Under the pieces are notes generated by a model that was given only the letters and a program-made list of their open reading frames with translations, did not search any database and was not told the origin of the DNA. DNA of 64,000 nucleotides, from assembly GCF_000246855.1 (NCBI RefSeq), contig NC_016609.1:434001-498000 (forward strand). Reading direction: 5' to 3'. Positions 51,030-59,263 of the stretch are shown here, piece by piece (positions within the stretch are counted from its first letter, which is position 1; each line of letters starts with the position of its first letter). This DNA is from Niastella koreensis GR20-10 (GTDB lineage: Bacteria > Bacteroidota > Bacteroidia > Chitinophagales > Chitinophagaceae). Both the position numbers and the translations under genes were made by a program.

Positions 51030-54000
51030 AATTACTGCCGGTATCTGTTCTGGAGGTGTCGTTAACGATCGGCACCCTGATCTTTTTCTTTCTGTCGGCA
51101 CGCCACAGATCGCTCAGGCGTTCAAAGTCGCGGCGATAGCTGATACTGGCGCCGGAACGGTTTTGGCGGGCGCCTGTACCGGAAAGGTAGTTGTAGGAGT
51201 CGCGGTAAAAGAAGGTGAGCACCAGCTTACCATCCTGGCGTATTTTCCAGTCGGCCGAAATATCGGGCAGAAACTGCAGGTTCTTGGTGGCCTGTACCTG
51301 TTGCGCCGATAAGCCAAAGTCAACGGCGCTGCCAAATGTGAAGGTGAGCCGTTCGTTCAAAAAGCTTTTACCGATATTGAAGTTGAGGTTGGTACGGTCA
51401 ATGGTCAATTTGTTGGTTTGGTTAATGTTATCAACCAGGTTGCTGCCATTGTACAACTGGGCATTGAAGTTTACCTTAATGCTTTTATCGTTAAACAGTT
51501 TCTGGAAGATGCTGGAGAACTGTTTACTCAGGGTGCTTGACAGTACCCCGGAGATACTGTTCACTACCACGCCGCTGACAATGTTATTACCCAATGCGCT
51601 CTGGTTGTTGGCTGATGATACCGGGCCAAAGCTGTTGAATACGATCAGGAAGGCTACCTGTTTGTTCAGCTCGTTCTCATCACGGCGGATGAGTTGCAGA
51701 ATGGCCTGGGCATCGGGGTCGTCTTTTAACGGGCTGTTGGGTGGCAGTTGTATGTCGAACTTAATATCAGGCTTCATGAGGCTTTGGCTCAGCATGGTTT
51801 CCACAATTACCTTTCCGCGCGACTTGCGTACATTGGAGTTGGCGATGGTAACCGCATCTGCTGCCAGATCGCTGAAGCGTACATCGTTGGCTTCGTATTC
51901 TGCAACGATCTTGATATTGGCATCGTAAGGATTGCCCTTCCATTGAATATAGTTGCCTGCATTCTCCTGCAACTTGAAGGGTTTACGCAGCAGGGATTGA
52001 AAGTTGAAATTATAATTACCCCTGTCGATATTATACACCCCGTTGATGGTAAAATCGCCATCAGTGCTGGCATCTATTTTAAGATTTCCATGCCCGTTAG
52101 CCTGAATGATATCGCCGGTAAGTTCATCGATGATCACATACATGTTGGCAAAATTGTTGGCGGTTACATCCAGCGACACCGTTAGGTTGCTTTCTTCTGC
52201 ACTGCGTACGGCTTTCATTTCGGTACCATACTGCTTCCATACAATAAAATTGGCCTGTCCGCTTTCCCGGCCGGTTGTGGAACGGATAAACAGTTTGGAA
52301 CTATCGGCAGGTTCGCCGCGCACATCCAGCTTCATGTCTTCCAGTGGCCCGGTGAAAGTGGCATTGGCTTTGGCAAATACTGTCCCAAAAAATGGGTCTT
52401 TGCTGGTATTGTTGGTATTCAATACCAGCAACTTATTGGTGCTAAGGGCAAAATCAAAATACAGGTCGTCAAAAGCCTGGTGATGTAAAACACCCTTTGA
52501 AATACGACCGGTATTGCCAAATTCATCTTTAAAGGCAAAAGAGCCAAAGTCGATGGCGCCATCTTTAAAATCAAAAACGGCCGATGGTATTTTGTACAAT
52601 ACGTTGGTATAGATCACCCGCAATTCCCCATCGTGCAGTTGTATCCGGCCCAGGTATTTCAGGTTATTGGCCGGACCTACTATGCGCAGCTGGCCGGTAG
52701 CATAACCTTTAAGGTCGGAGAATACATCGTTCAGGTATTTATCAAGCAGGTTAATCTTGGTGTCCTTGAAGTTGCTTGTGAGATCCAACGGGGCCGTATT
52801 GGCTGTATCAGACAGATCGTATGCTCCTTTTACATCAAAATTGTAATTATCGTTTTCTGAAACGGTGCCAAAGTTCACTTTGCCGGAGCGTTTGCTATAG
52901 CTGGCGGTTAGTTTCAATTTACCGATGGAATCGTTATCCAGCCGGAACTGTTCGGCCTCGCCCTGCATGTCAACAGACAATTTGCCAAAGGGATCAATAA
53001 CGTCAACATCGGCAGTCAGCAATCCTTCCAACCGGTTATCGGGCACTACATACGGGGCAAAATCGCCAATGTTTACTTTGGTAAGCGCAATTTTTATATC
53101 GTTGGTATTGCCTGTGTCTGAAGGTTGGGTGGTAACCAGTATTTCCTGTTGGCCATTGTAAATTTTTACCCCATCGGCCGATACCAATTCTTTACTCAAT
53201 ACCAGTTCGCCGTTCTTTTCAATGGTCCAGTTCTTGCCATTCACGTCGAAGTTCGATTCGTTGAAGGTAATGCGCACCCCGGAAGGCATGGTTTGCACCC
53301 GGGCTGCCAGGTCGGCCGAGTTAAGTGTTTGGTTGGCGGCTGTTTTTAACTGCACCAGCGACATATCGTTTGCCGACCGGATCCGTAAATCGGTCCCGGG
53401 AAAATGCAGGCTGTCGTTGATGTATACATCCGCAATGGAGCTGGTGAGCGCCAGGGTATCGTAATTCCCGGTGCCTTTCAGGTTCAGGTTATAAAAAAGA
53501 ATGTTTTTATAGCCAAACTGCGGCACTTCTGCATTCAGGTCGAGCTGGTTTTCCTTGCTGTTGATGCGGCCGGAAATCGTACTGTAATTGAAACCACTCA
53601 GGTTTTTATCGATGAAGCTCATGTATTCATCCACTTTTTTGGTGGTGAAAACAAAGCTGAAGTTCTCATTCTTTGGTTCTTTTTTCGACGGTTTAATGTA
53701 GCTGGGATAATATTTATTCAGGAACGATCCTACGGCAGCAGGCAGGTCCTTGATGGAGAATTCACCAACCAGCACCCCGTCAAACTCATTACTTACCACT
53801 TTAATTACTTTGTTGGTGCCCTCCGCTTTCGATTCAATACTTAATGAATCGAACGAAATGGGTTTGCTGTTCTTCAACACGGAAGCCTCGTAAATGCGGG
53901 CGGTACCCAGGAAGTTGTCGATATTGTTGCCGGTAAAGTTCATCCTGAACTTACCTTTTACTTCAATACTATCGTTGGTGAGTTTTACATTATGCAGATC

Positions 54001-55842
54001 GGCCTTGCTTACCTCGGCGTCGAAATTAAAGGTAGGCACCTGTTTGCTGAAGTCGATCAACCCGTTGAGGCGGGCCATTAAATTGGGATCATTGCTAATC
54101 ACTTCCCCATTGAACAGGCGCTTGGCCACGGTTCCTTTTACAACAATGTTCTGGTAGTTGTAGCTATTTACATCCAACGAACGAATAAATCCGTCGAGTT
54201 TGGCATTGAGGGTAGATGGCTTTAGACCATGGCCGTTCACTGAACCTTTGAAGTTGATGATGCCAACCTGGGGCGCATCCAGAAACTCACCCAGCGCAAA
54301 AGACCTGGTTTCAATGCCGCCGGTATAAATGGTGGGCGCATTGTCGGGGAACTTCATATTTACGTCGGTTACCAGTACACCCAGTTTGGTTTCTATGGTG
54401 CCAAAGGTCACAAAGTCTTTTATAAAGCCGGTGAAGTTACCCTTGAAGCGTACGAATTCGAGTTTATCGAGCCGGGGCTGCTCAATGTCTTTCAGATCGG
54501 GAATAATAGCAACGGCATCACGATAGGTAGTGCGGAATTCGTTTGCTTCAAAGTCGATATAGAATTTATCGAAATTGGTCATACTGTTCAACCGGATGTT
54601 CCCGTTGAGGTAAGTATCCTTTCCGGCTTCAATAACCAGTTTGCGGGCCGTGAGGTTTTCGACGGTGCCTTTTACTTTACCGGTTAGCCTGATCTCTTTT
54701 TTCCAGTTTAGCAGTTCGGGCGCAAAGTAGGCAATGTCGTCGCTGTTTATTACGGCATTCGTCATGTCTCCTTCCATACGCACTTTGTCAACAAAGTCGC
54801 TCATGTCGTCGAAGGTGGTATAACGCATGGCAAAGAAGTTCTGCAGGTGGCTGCGATTGGTTTGAATATCGAGCCGGGCAAATTCCATGGCTTCAGGATG
54901 CCATTTAACCCGGGCATCGAGTTTTTTAACAACGAACCCGCTGCGTTCTTTGGTTGAAAGCTTTAAAATAGTGGAAAGGGTATCTTGTTTGAGCGCTACT
55001 TTATCAAAGGTGGCATTGATATCGGCAAACAGAATGTGGTTACCATCAAAATATTTATAGGGCTGTCTGTCGGTATGTACATCGCTGGAGAAGGTGCCTT
55101 TGTGCAGGGTAAGGCGGGTAACGGCAATATCCCAGTTGCCCGGGTTCCAGCGCAGGTGTTTGGGATCGTTTATGATAGCCGTGGTATCGTCCTTGGGCCG
55201 CAGCGAATCGGGCCGGTTGCCATCGTAGTTGTAAATGGCGAATACCGGTTTATCGATGTCGATGGTTTTGATGTGGGCCATCCGTTTCTTCAGGTTGATC
55301 CCTTCGGCGTTTACATCCATGGACGCCAGCTGCAACGTCATGTTTTCACCGCGCCAGCCATCCACCTGCATTAATTTAACGTTGCGAAACTCTACTTTTT
55401 GGAGGTCAAAGTCGATGTTATCCTGCTTTTTAGGCTCCTTTTTTTGCGGACTGCTGAAATAGTCGGCCAGAAAGCCATAGTTCCAGGTGCTGTCGCTGCG
55501 TTTTAACTGAATGAGCGCATTCTCGAGGCCGATATATTTGAGCACTACCCGGTCTTTCAGGAAGAACCAGTCGGTAAGGTTCACTTTTACGGCGCCCGCA
55601 TACAACAGGGTGTCGTTGTGCTGGTCGTTCACCAGGGTGCCTTCCAGCACCATTTTATTGAATAAAGCGAAGTCAACGTGTTTGATGCGAACCGTGGCGT
55701 GGAGGTTTTTGGAAAGTTTGCCCGTGACCTGTTTAACCAACCAGTTTTGAACCGGGGTGGTTTGAATGGACAACCATACCAGTATGATCAGGCCGATCAG
55801 TACCAGCAGGATGGTCCGGGATATTTTCCAAAACTTTCTCAG
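51028..55842 (-). CDS. TamB-like translocation and assembly module protein (AsmA/TamB superfamily)
   Basis: About 1604 residues if started at CTG (55842), or 1581 from the TTG at 55773. The upstream 23 codons encode RKFWKISRTILLVLIGLIIL, an ideal signal-anchor helix that TamB proteins need, and no ATG, GTG or TTG exists before the in-frame stop at 55855-55857. The body is a long series of beta repeats (groove-type lipid-transport fold). The C-terminal DUF490 domain shows GNYNFNFQSLLRKPFKLQ, WKGNPYDANIKIVAEYEAND and SFLNERLTFTFGSAVDFG. The protein spans the periplasm and helps deliver lipids or outer-membrane proteins. A TACATTTA box (55856-55863, minus strand) lies just upstream of the CTG. 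Confidence 0.88.
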   Translation of the reverse strand: MRKFWKISRTILLVLIGLIILVWLSIQTTPVQNWLVKQVTGKLSKNLHATVRIKHVDFALFNKMVLEGTLVNDQHNDTLLYAGAVKVNLTDWFFLKDRVVLKYIGLENALIQLKRSDSTWNYGFLADYFSSPQKKEPKKQDNIDFDLQKVEFRNVKLMQVDGWRGENMTLQLASMDVNAEGINLKKRMAHIKTIDIDKPVFAIYNYDGNRPDSLRPKDDTTAIINDPKHLRWNPGNWDIAVTRLTLHKGTFSSDVHTDRQPYKYFDGNHILFADINATFDKVALKQDTLSTILKLSTKERSGFVVKKLDARVKWHPEAMEFARLDIQTNRSHLQNFFAMRYTTFDDMSDFVDKVRMEGDMTNAVINSDDIAYFAPELLNWKKEIRLTGKVKGTVENLTARKLVIEAGKDTYLNGNIRLNSMTNFDKFYIDFEANEFRTTYRDAVAIIPDLKDIEQPRLDKLEFVRFKGNFTGFIKDFVTFGTIETKLGVLVTDVNMKFPDNAPTIYTGGIETRSFALGEFLDAPQVGIINFKGSVNGHGLKPSTLNAKLDGFIRSLDVNSYNYQNIVVKGTVAKRLFNGEVISNDPNLMARLNGLIDFSKQVPTFNFDAEVSKADLHNVKLTNDSIEVKGKFRMNFTGNNIDNFLGTARIYEASVLKNSKPISFDSLSIESKAEGTNKVIKVVSNEFDGVLVGEFSIKDLPAAVGSFLNKYYPSYIKPSKKEPKNENFSFVFTTKKVDEYMSFIDKNLSGFNYSTISGRINSKENQLDLNAEVPQFGYKNILFYNLNLKGTGNYDTLALTSSIADVYINDSLHFPGTDLRIRSANDMSLVQLKTAANQTLNSADLAARVQTMPSGVRITFNESNFDVNGKNWTIEKNGELVLSKELVSADGVKIYNGQQEILVTTQPSDTGNTNDIKIALTKVNIGDFAPYVVPDNRLEGLLTADVDVIDPFGKLSVDMQGEAEQFRLDNDSIGKLKLTASYSKRSGKVNFGTVSENDNYNFDVKGAYDLSDTANTAPLDLTSNFKDTKINLLDKYLNDVFSDLKGYATGQLRIVGPANNLKYLGRIQLHDGELRVIYTNVLYKIPSAVFDFKDGAIDFGSFAFKDEFGNTGRISKGVLHHQAFDDLYFDFALSTNKLLVLNTNNTSKDPFFGTVFAKANATFTGPLEDMKLDVRGEPADSSKLFIRSTTGRESGQANFIVWKQYGTEMKAVRSAEESNLTVSLDVTANNFANMYVIIDELTGDIIQANGHGNLKIDASTDGDFTINGVYNIDRGNYNFNFQSLLRKPFKLQENAGNYIQWKGNPYDANIKIVAEYEANDVRFSDLAADAVTIANSNVRKSRGKVIVETMLSQSLMKPDIKFDIQLPPNSPLKDDPDAQAILQLIRRDENELNKQVAFLIVFNSFGPVSSANNQSALGNNIVSGVVVNSISGVLSSTLSKQFSSIFQKLFNDKSIKVNFNAQLYNGSNLVDNINQTNKLTIDRTNLNFNIGKSFLNERLTFTFGSAVDFGLSAQQVQATKNLQFLPDISADWKIRQDGKLVLTFFYRDSYNYLSGTGARQNRSGASISYRRDFERLSDLWRADRKKKIRVPIVNDTSRTDTGSN

Positions 55843-56480
55843 GGTTGGAGCGTATTAAATGTAAAAATAATAAAACAGTTTTCTAATTGGCGCAAAATCA
55901 ATACCAATGAATTGCTTTTAAGCAACTTTTCATTGCATTTAACATGCCTGAAAACGCTTGTGGCGACAATTTCTGTATTGTACATACGTAAAATGGATGG
56001 CAAGGTTGGTTATTTCGTTGGTTTTTAACGGAAAAATGGGCCAAATGGTTCAAAAAAGGTAAACAGGGTAAATGGGTGGTATGGGTCGGGGAGATACGAC
56101 CGGATCTGGCGGGTAAGATAGGTAAAATAGTTGGACGCTACAAGGTGTGTGATTACTTAGAGTTGACCAGTTAACGTGTTGACCAGTTGATCAGGAATAC
56201 AAGTTGATAGGGTTGACACGTTAACAGGTTGACAGGTTAATGTGTGAGGTGTGGCCCGGTAGAATTATGAGAAACGTTGATCAGGTTGACAGAGTTGCTA
56301 GGGTTGATAAAGGAGAGAAAGAAATGAAGAATGAAAAATTTGGAATGAGAAATGAGGAAGGAGTTGACCAGTTAATCAGTTAACCAGGAAAAAGAAGGTG
56401 GAGGCCCCGTTGCCGCGTCGTGCCCTTTGCCTTTTTCACCACTGCCTGCTGCCCATTGCCAATTGTTTATTGCCAATTGT
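55843..56480. other. 638-base spacer with repeat words
   Basis: 55843-56030 is the AT-rich upstream region of tamB. 56040-56110 holds GGTAAA / AAATGGGT words. 56155-56395 is an array of GTTGACCAGTTAAC / GTTGACAGGTTAA words, and 56400-56480 holds TGCCCTTTGCC / ATTGCCAATTG words. No supported gene. The repeats lie downstream of the DUF1572 gene, so again at a transcript end. Confidence 0.6.
56155..56395. repeat. GTTGACCAGTTAAC word array
   Basis: About a dozen imperfect copies of GTTGACCAG / GTTAACAGG / GTTGATAGG words without constant period. The reverse-complement form occurs at 17050-17160. It contains self-complementary GTTAAC centres and so can fold. Confidence 0.6.
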
Positions 56481-57032
56481 CTATTGATTTTTCGCCGGGT
56501 CCTTCACGCCATCACTTTTGTTATACGCCTCTGATTTACCCTTTTCAATCGACTGGCTTTGCCAGCCGGCGCCTTTGATCTCTTTGCCAATGTACAGGAT
56601 CTGACCTACATGGTAGGGGTAGTGAGCCAGTTGGCGGTTGATGGCATCGATTACCAGTAATGGCTCTTCACGAATGTAAATGGTTTTTAACAGGTCGTTT
56701 TCTGTGAGAGAAGTAAGGGCGTTCAAAAAGCATTGCCAGCCCTTTTCCCACAACTCCAGCAACTGTTGTTTGGTGTATTTGTGCACTTCAAATTCCTCAT
56801 CCCGGTTCCGCCAGGCTTTTTCCCCATCTTCCGTGAGGAAGTTGGTCCAGCGGCTGAGCATATTGCCGCTCACATGCTGAATGATAACGGCAATGCTGTT
56901 GGATGCTTCATTGGAGGCATAATGAAAATCGGCATCTGTTAACTGCTCGAAAGTTTTTTCGCCCAGTAATTTATAATAGCGCAACCGCCTGATGGCGGTT
57001 TGCAAATATTCTGTTCCTAATGTGCCAGCCAT
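56481..57032 (-). CDS. DUF1572 / DinB-like four-helix protein
   Basis: 183 residues. The N-terminus EYLQTAIRRLRYYKLLGEKTF and the His-containing IIQHVSGNMLSRWTNFLT and AHYPYHVGQILYIGKEI helices mark the DUF1572 branch of the DinB/YfiT superfamily, with a probable metal-binding His triad. Such proteins are thiol-transferases or of unknown role. The C-terminal tail is charged and low complexity. It follows the ggt gene start-to-end by 64 bases in reverse direction order, with repeat DNA downstream. Confidence 0.87.
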   Translation of the reverse strand: MAGTLGTEYLQTAIRRLRYYKLLGEKTFEQLTDADFHYASNEASNSIAVIIQHVSGNMLSRWTNFLTEDGEKAWRNRDEEFEVHKYTKQQLLELWEKGWQCFLNALTSLTENDLLKTIYIREEPLLVIDAINRQLAHYPYHVGQILYIGKEIKGAGWQSQSIEKGKSEAYNKSDGVKDPAKNQ

Positions 57033-57096
57033 ACAAAAAATGTTTTATGTAAGTTACTGAATCGGCAATGGAGAAACTTCCCTTTAGGGGCCGGGG

Positions 57097-58806
57097 TTAA
57101 TAACCTGCCGCCGCGTCATCGCCACGGTTATCGGCCACTGCTTCAATTTTACCGTTCTCAATTTTTATTACTTCGGTACGGCCGATATGACCGCGTTGGA
57201 CAACCTTGTATCCCATTTGCTGTAACTGCTCCCGTACGGCTTGAGGAAATTCGGCTTCTACATCAACCTGGTCGGGCAGCCATTGATGGTGAAATTTGGG
57301 TTTGTTCACTGCATCGTCTGGGCTCATATCAAATTCAAGAATATCTACCAGCGTTTGAAACACAGAGGTGGTGATAGTAGTGCCGCCTGGCGTACCAACC
57401 ACTACATAAGGTTTGTTATTTTTTAAAACAATAGTGGGTGTCATGGAGCTGAGCATGCGTTTGCCGGGAGCTATTGCATTGGCATCGGCGCCTACCGCTC
57501 CGTACATATTGGGTACGCCTGGTTTTATACTGAAATCGTCCATTTCGTTATTCAGTAAAAAGCCGGCGCCGCCTACTACAGTCTTGCTGCCATAACCACC
57601 ATTTAGGGTAGTGGTCACTGATACCGCGTTCCCGTCTTTGTCACATACACTGAAATGCGTGGTTTCTTCGCTTTCGGGGATTATACCAGCCTGAATTGCC
57701 TGACTGTTACCGGCTGTTTTCGGGTTATAATCCTTCATTCTATCAGCAGCATAAGCTTTGCTGGTGAGTTTTTTTACCGGCACTTTGTAAAAGTCAGCAT
57801 CACCCAGGAATTTAGCGCGGTCTGCATAGGCGCGGCGTTCAATTTCGGTCATCAGCTGCACAGCCTGGGCCGACAAAAATCCATATTCCTTCACCGGCTT
57901 ATCTTCGATCATATGCATCATTTGTGGTAACAGCACGCCGCCGCTGCCTGGCAGCGGCATAGTAATTATCTTATATGTTTTGTAGTCAAAAACAACCGGT
58001 TCGCGTTCTTTGGCTTCGTAATTTTTCAGGTCCTCATAGCTGATGATCCCATTGGCGCGTTTCATTTCTTCCACGATGAGCCGGGCGGTTTCCCCTTCGT
58101 AAAAACCCGCTTTGCCTTTATCGCGAATGCGTTTCAATGTATTGGCCAGGTCGTGCTGAACCAGGGTATCGCCGGCCTTCCATTTGGTTTGTTTTACAAA
58201 AACAGGAATAACTGTATTGTATTTGGTAAAAAGCGCTGCTGTGCCATTCAGGCTTCTGGCTTCACCTTCGGTTATGGCAAATCCTTTTTCGGCCAGGTCA
58301 ATAGCAGGCTGGATTAACTTTTTAAAAGGCAGTTTGGCGTATTTCATACAGTCGAACAAACCCGCAATGGTGCCGGGAACGCCTGATGATAAATGACCAT
58401 TCTGACTTAATTCTGTTTGGGCATTGCCTTGTTTATCGAGGTACATATCACGGTATGCCTTAGCCGGCGCCTTTTCGCGGTAATCGATGGTAACGTTTGA
58501 ACCGTTTGCCAGTCTGATGACCGTAAAACCACCACCGCCAATATTCCCTGCTGCGGGATAGACTACAGCCAGCGCCAGCTGTGTGGCAATGGCCGCATCA
58601 ATAGCATTACCGCCCTGTTTCATAATGGCAACGCCAATTTCACTGGCCAGCGGGTGGGCCGAAACAACGGCCCCGGTTGAACCTGTTATCTTTTTTTGTA
58701 TAGTGTATTCATATGGGTTAACAGGCACCGATGTGCCGGAACGCTGACCGAAACAGGCCATGGACAACAGGACTAACGGAAATGTGTATAAAAAAGAAGC
58801 TTTCAT
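57097..58806 (-). CDS. ggt: Gamma-glutamyltransferase / glutathione hydrolase Ggt
   Basis: 569 residues from the ATG at 58806; a TTG three codons upstream is possible. Signal peptide ending CFGQ, so exported. Conserved NTN-hydrolase motifs: AVVSAHPLASEIG, GNAIDAAIATQLALAVVYPAAG, DYREKAPA (substrate Arg), MPLPGSGGVLLPQM. The self-processing Thr382 lies in SEETTHFSVCDKDGNAV, followed by LNNEMDDFS and KRMLSSMTPTIVL (Ser-Ser oxyanion residues). It should cleave after Glu381 into two subunits. It removes gamma-glutamyl groups from glutathione or gamma-glutamyl amides in the periplasm. A 10-bp hairpin lies in its leader. Confidence 0.95.
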   Translation of the reverse strand: MKASFLYTFPLVLLSMACFGQRSGTSVPVNPYEYTIQKKITGSTGAVVSAHPLASEIGVAIMKQGGNAIDAAIATQLALAVVYPAAGNIGGGGFTVIRLANGSNVTIDYREKAPAKAYRDMYLDKQGNAQTELSQNGHLSSGVPGTIAGLFDCMKYAKLPFKKLIQPAIDLAEKGFAITEGEARSLNGTAALFTKYNTVIPVFVKQTKWKAGDTLVQHDLANTLKRIRDKGKAGFYEGETARLIVEEMKRANGIISYEDLKNYEAKEREPVVFDYKTYKIITMPLPGSGGVLLPQMMHMIEDKPVKEYGFLSAQAVQLMTEIERRAYADRAKFLGDADFYKVPVKKLTSKAYAADRMKDYNPKTAGNSQAIQAGIIPESEETTHFSVCDKDGNAVSVTTTLNGGYGSKTVVGGAGFLLNNEMDDFSIKPGVPNMYGAVGADANAIAPGKRMLSSMTPTIVLKNNKPYVVVGTPGGTTITTSVFQTLVDILEFDMSPDDAVNKPKFHHQWLPDQVDVEAEFPQAVREQLQQMGYKVVQRGHIGRTEVIKIENGKIEAVADNRGDDAAAGY

Positions 58807-58820
58807 ATTGAACAAAAGTT

Positions 58821-58865
58821 GAGTAGCTAAAATTAACGAACCAAAATTAGCTACTCGTTTTTTTT
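58821..58865. promoter_or_regulatory. Hairpin in the ggt leader
   Basis: GAGTAGCTAA / TTAGCTACTC (58821-58830 with 58847-58856) is a perfect 10-bp inverted repeat with a 16-base loop. On the plus strand it is followed by a T8 run, which would stop antisense transcription. On the minus strand it lies 14-50 bases before the ggt ATG, so it could be an operator or a leader structure. Confidence 0.5.
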
Positions 58866-59059
58866 ATTATTGAGTTAAATGTTATAATTTTAGAACACTA
58901 ACAAAAACTGTTTACGGGGACCAAACCACATGAGCTTATGAGAAAACGCAATTGTTCACAGCGTATAGCAACCTTCCATGTATCATCTCAGCTCCCATGT
59001 GTTTTGCGGGTTTTTGCACCCATCACGTTATTCAGACAGGCCGGGGATATTTTCAACAC

Positions 59060-59218
59060 TAATTTTTACGCAGACGCTTCCATAAACAGCAGACAGGTCA
59101 GGTAGTGACATCTGCCCAATCACAATGATCACTAGCGCAAGTTATACTTGTGTCATTATAAACTCTTAGTGGTCACATGAGAAAATAAAAGCATTTCACC
59201 ACGGTGAGGTGCTTTTTT
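59060..59218 (+). ncRNA. Candidate small RNA before the M14 peptidase gene
   Basis: It ends at a strong terminator and contains a stem TGATCACTA / TAGTGGTCA (about 59131-59139 with 59167-59175). The 5' end and promoter are not visible; the nearest -7-like sequences (TAATTTTA, TAATTTTT) are imperfect. It does not resemble tmRNA, RNase P RNA, SRP RNA or tRNA. Confidence 0.3.
59189..59218 (+). terminator. Orphan intrinsic terminator
   Basis: AAGCATTTCACC pairs with GGTGAGGTGCTT (59189-59200 with 59203-59214, two G-U pairs) and is followed by T-rich sequence to 59218. It lies 45 bases upstream of the M14 gene. Confidence 0.8.
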
Positions 59219-59263
59219 CTTTTAACCCCGATTTAGTTACTTTCACAGTACATTCTTGCAATT

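Larger units (their letters stand above)
58866..59263. other. About 400-base spacer with a structured, terminator-ended stretch
   Basis: No convincing ORF. 59100-59175 has complementary segments, for example TGATCACTA pairing with TAGTGGTCA. 59189-59218 is an intrinsic terminator without a protein gene upstream on the plus strand. I infer a possible small RNA here, listed separately. Confidence 0.45.
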
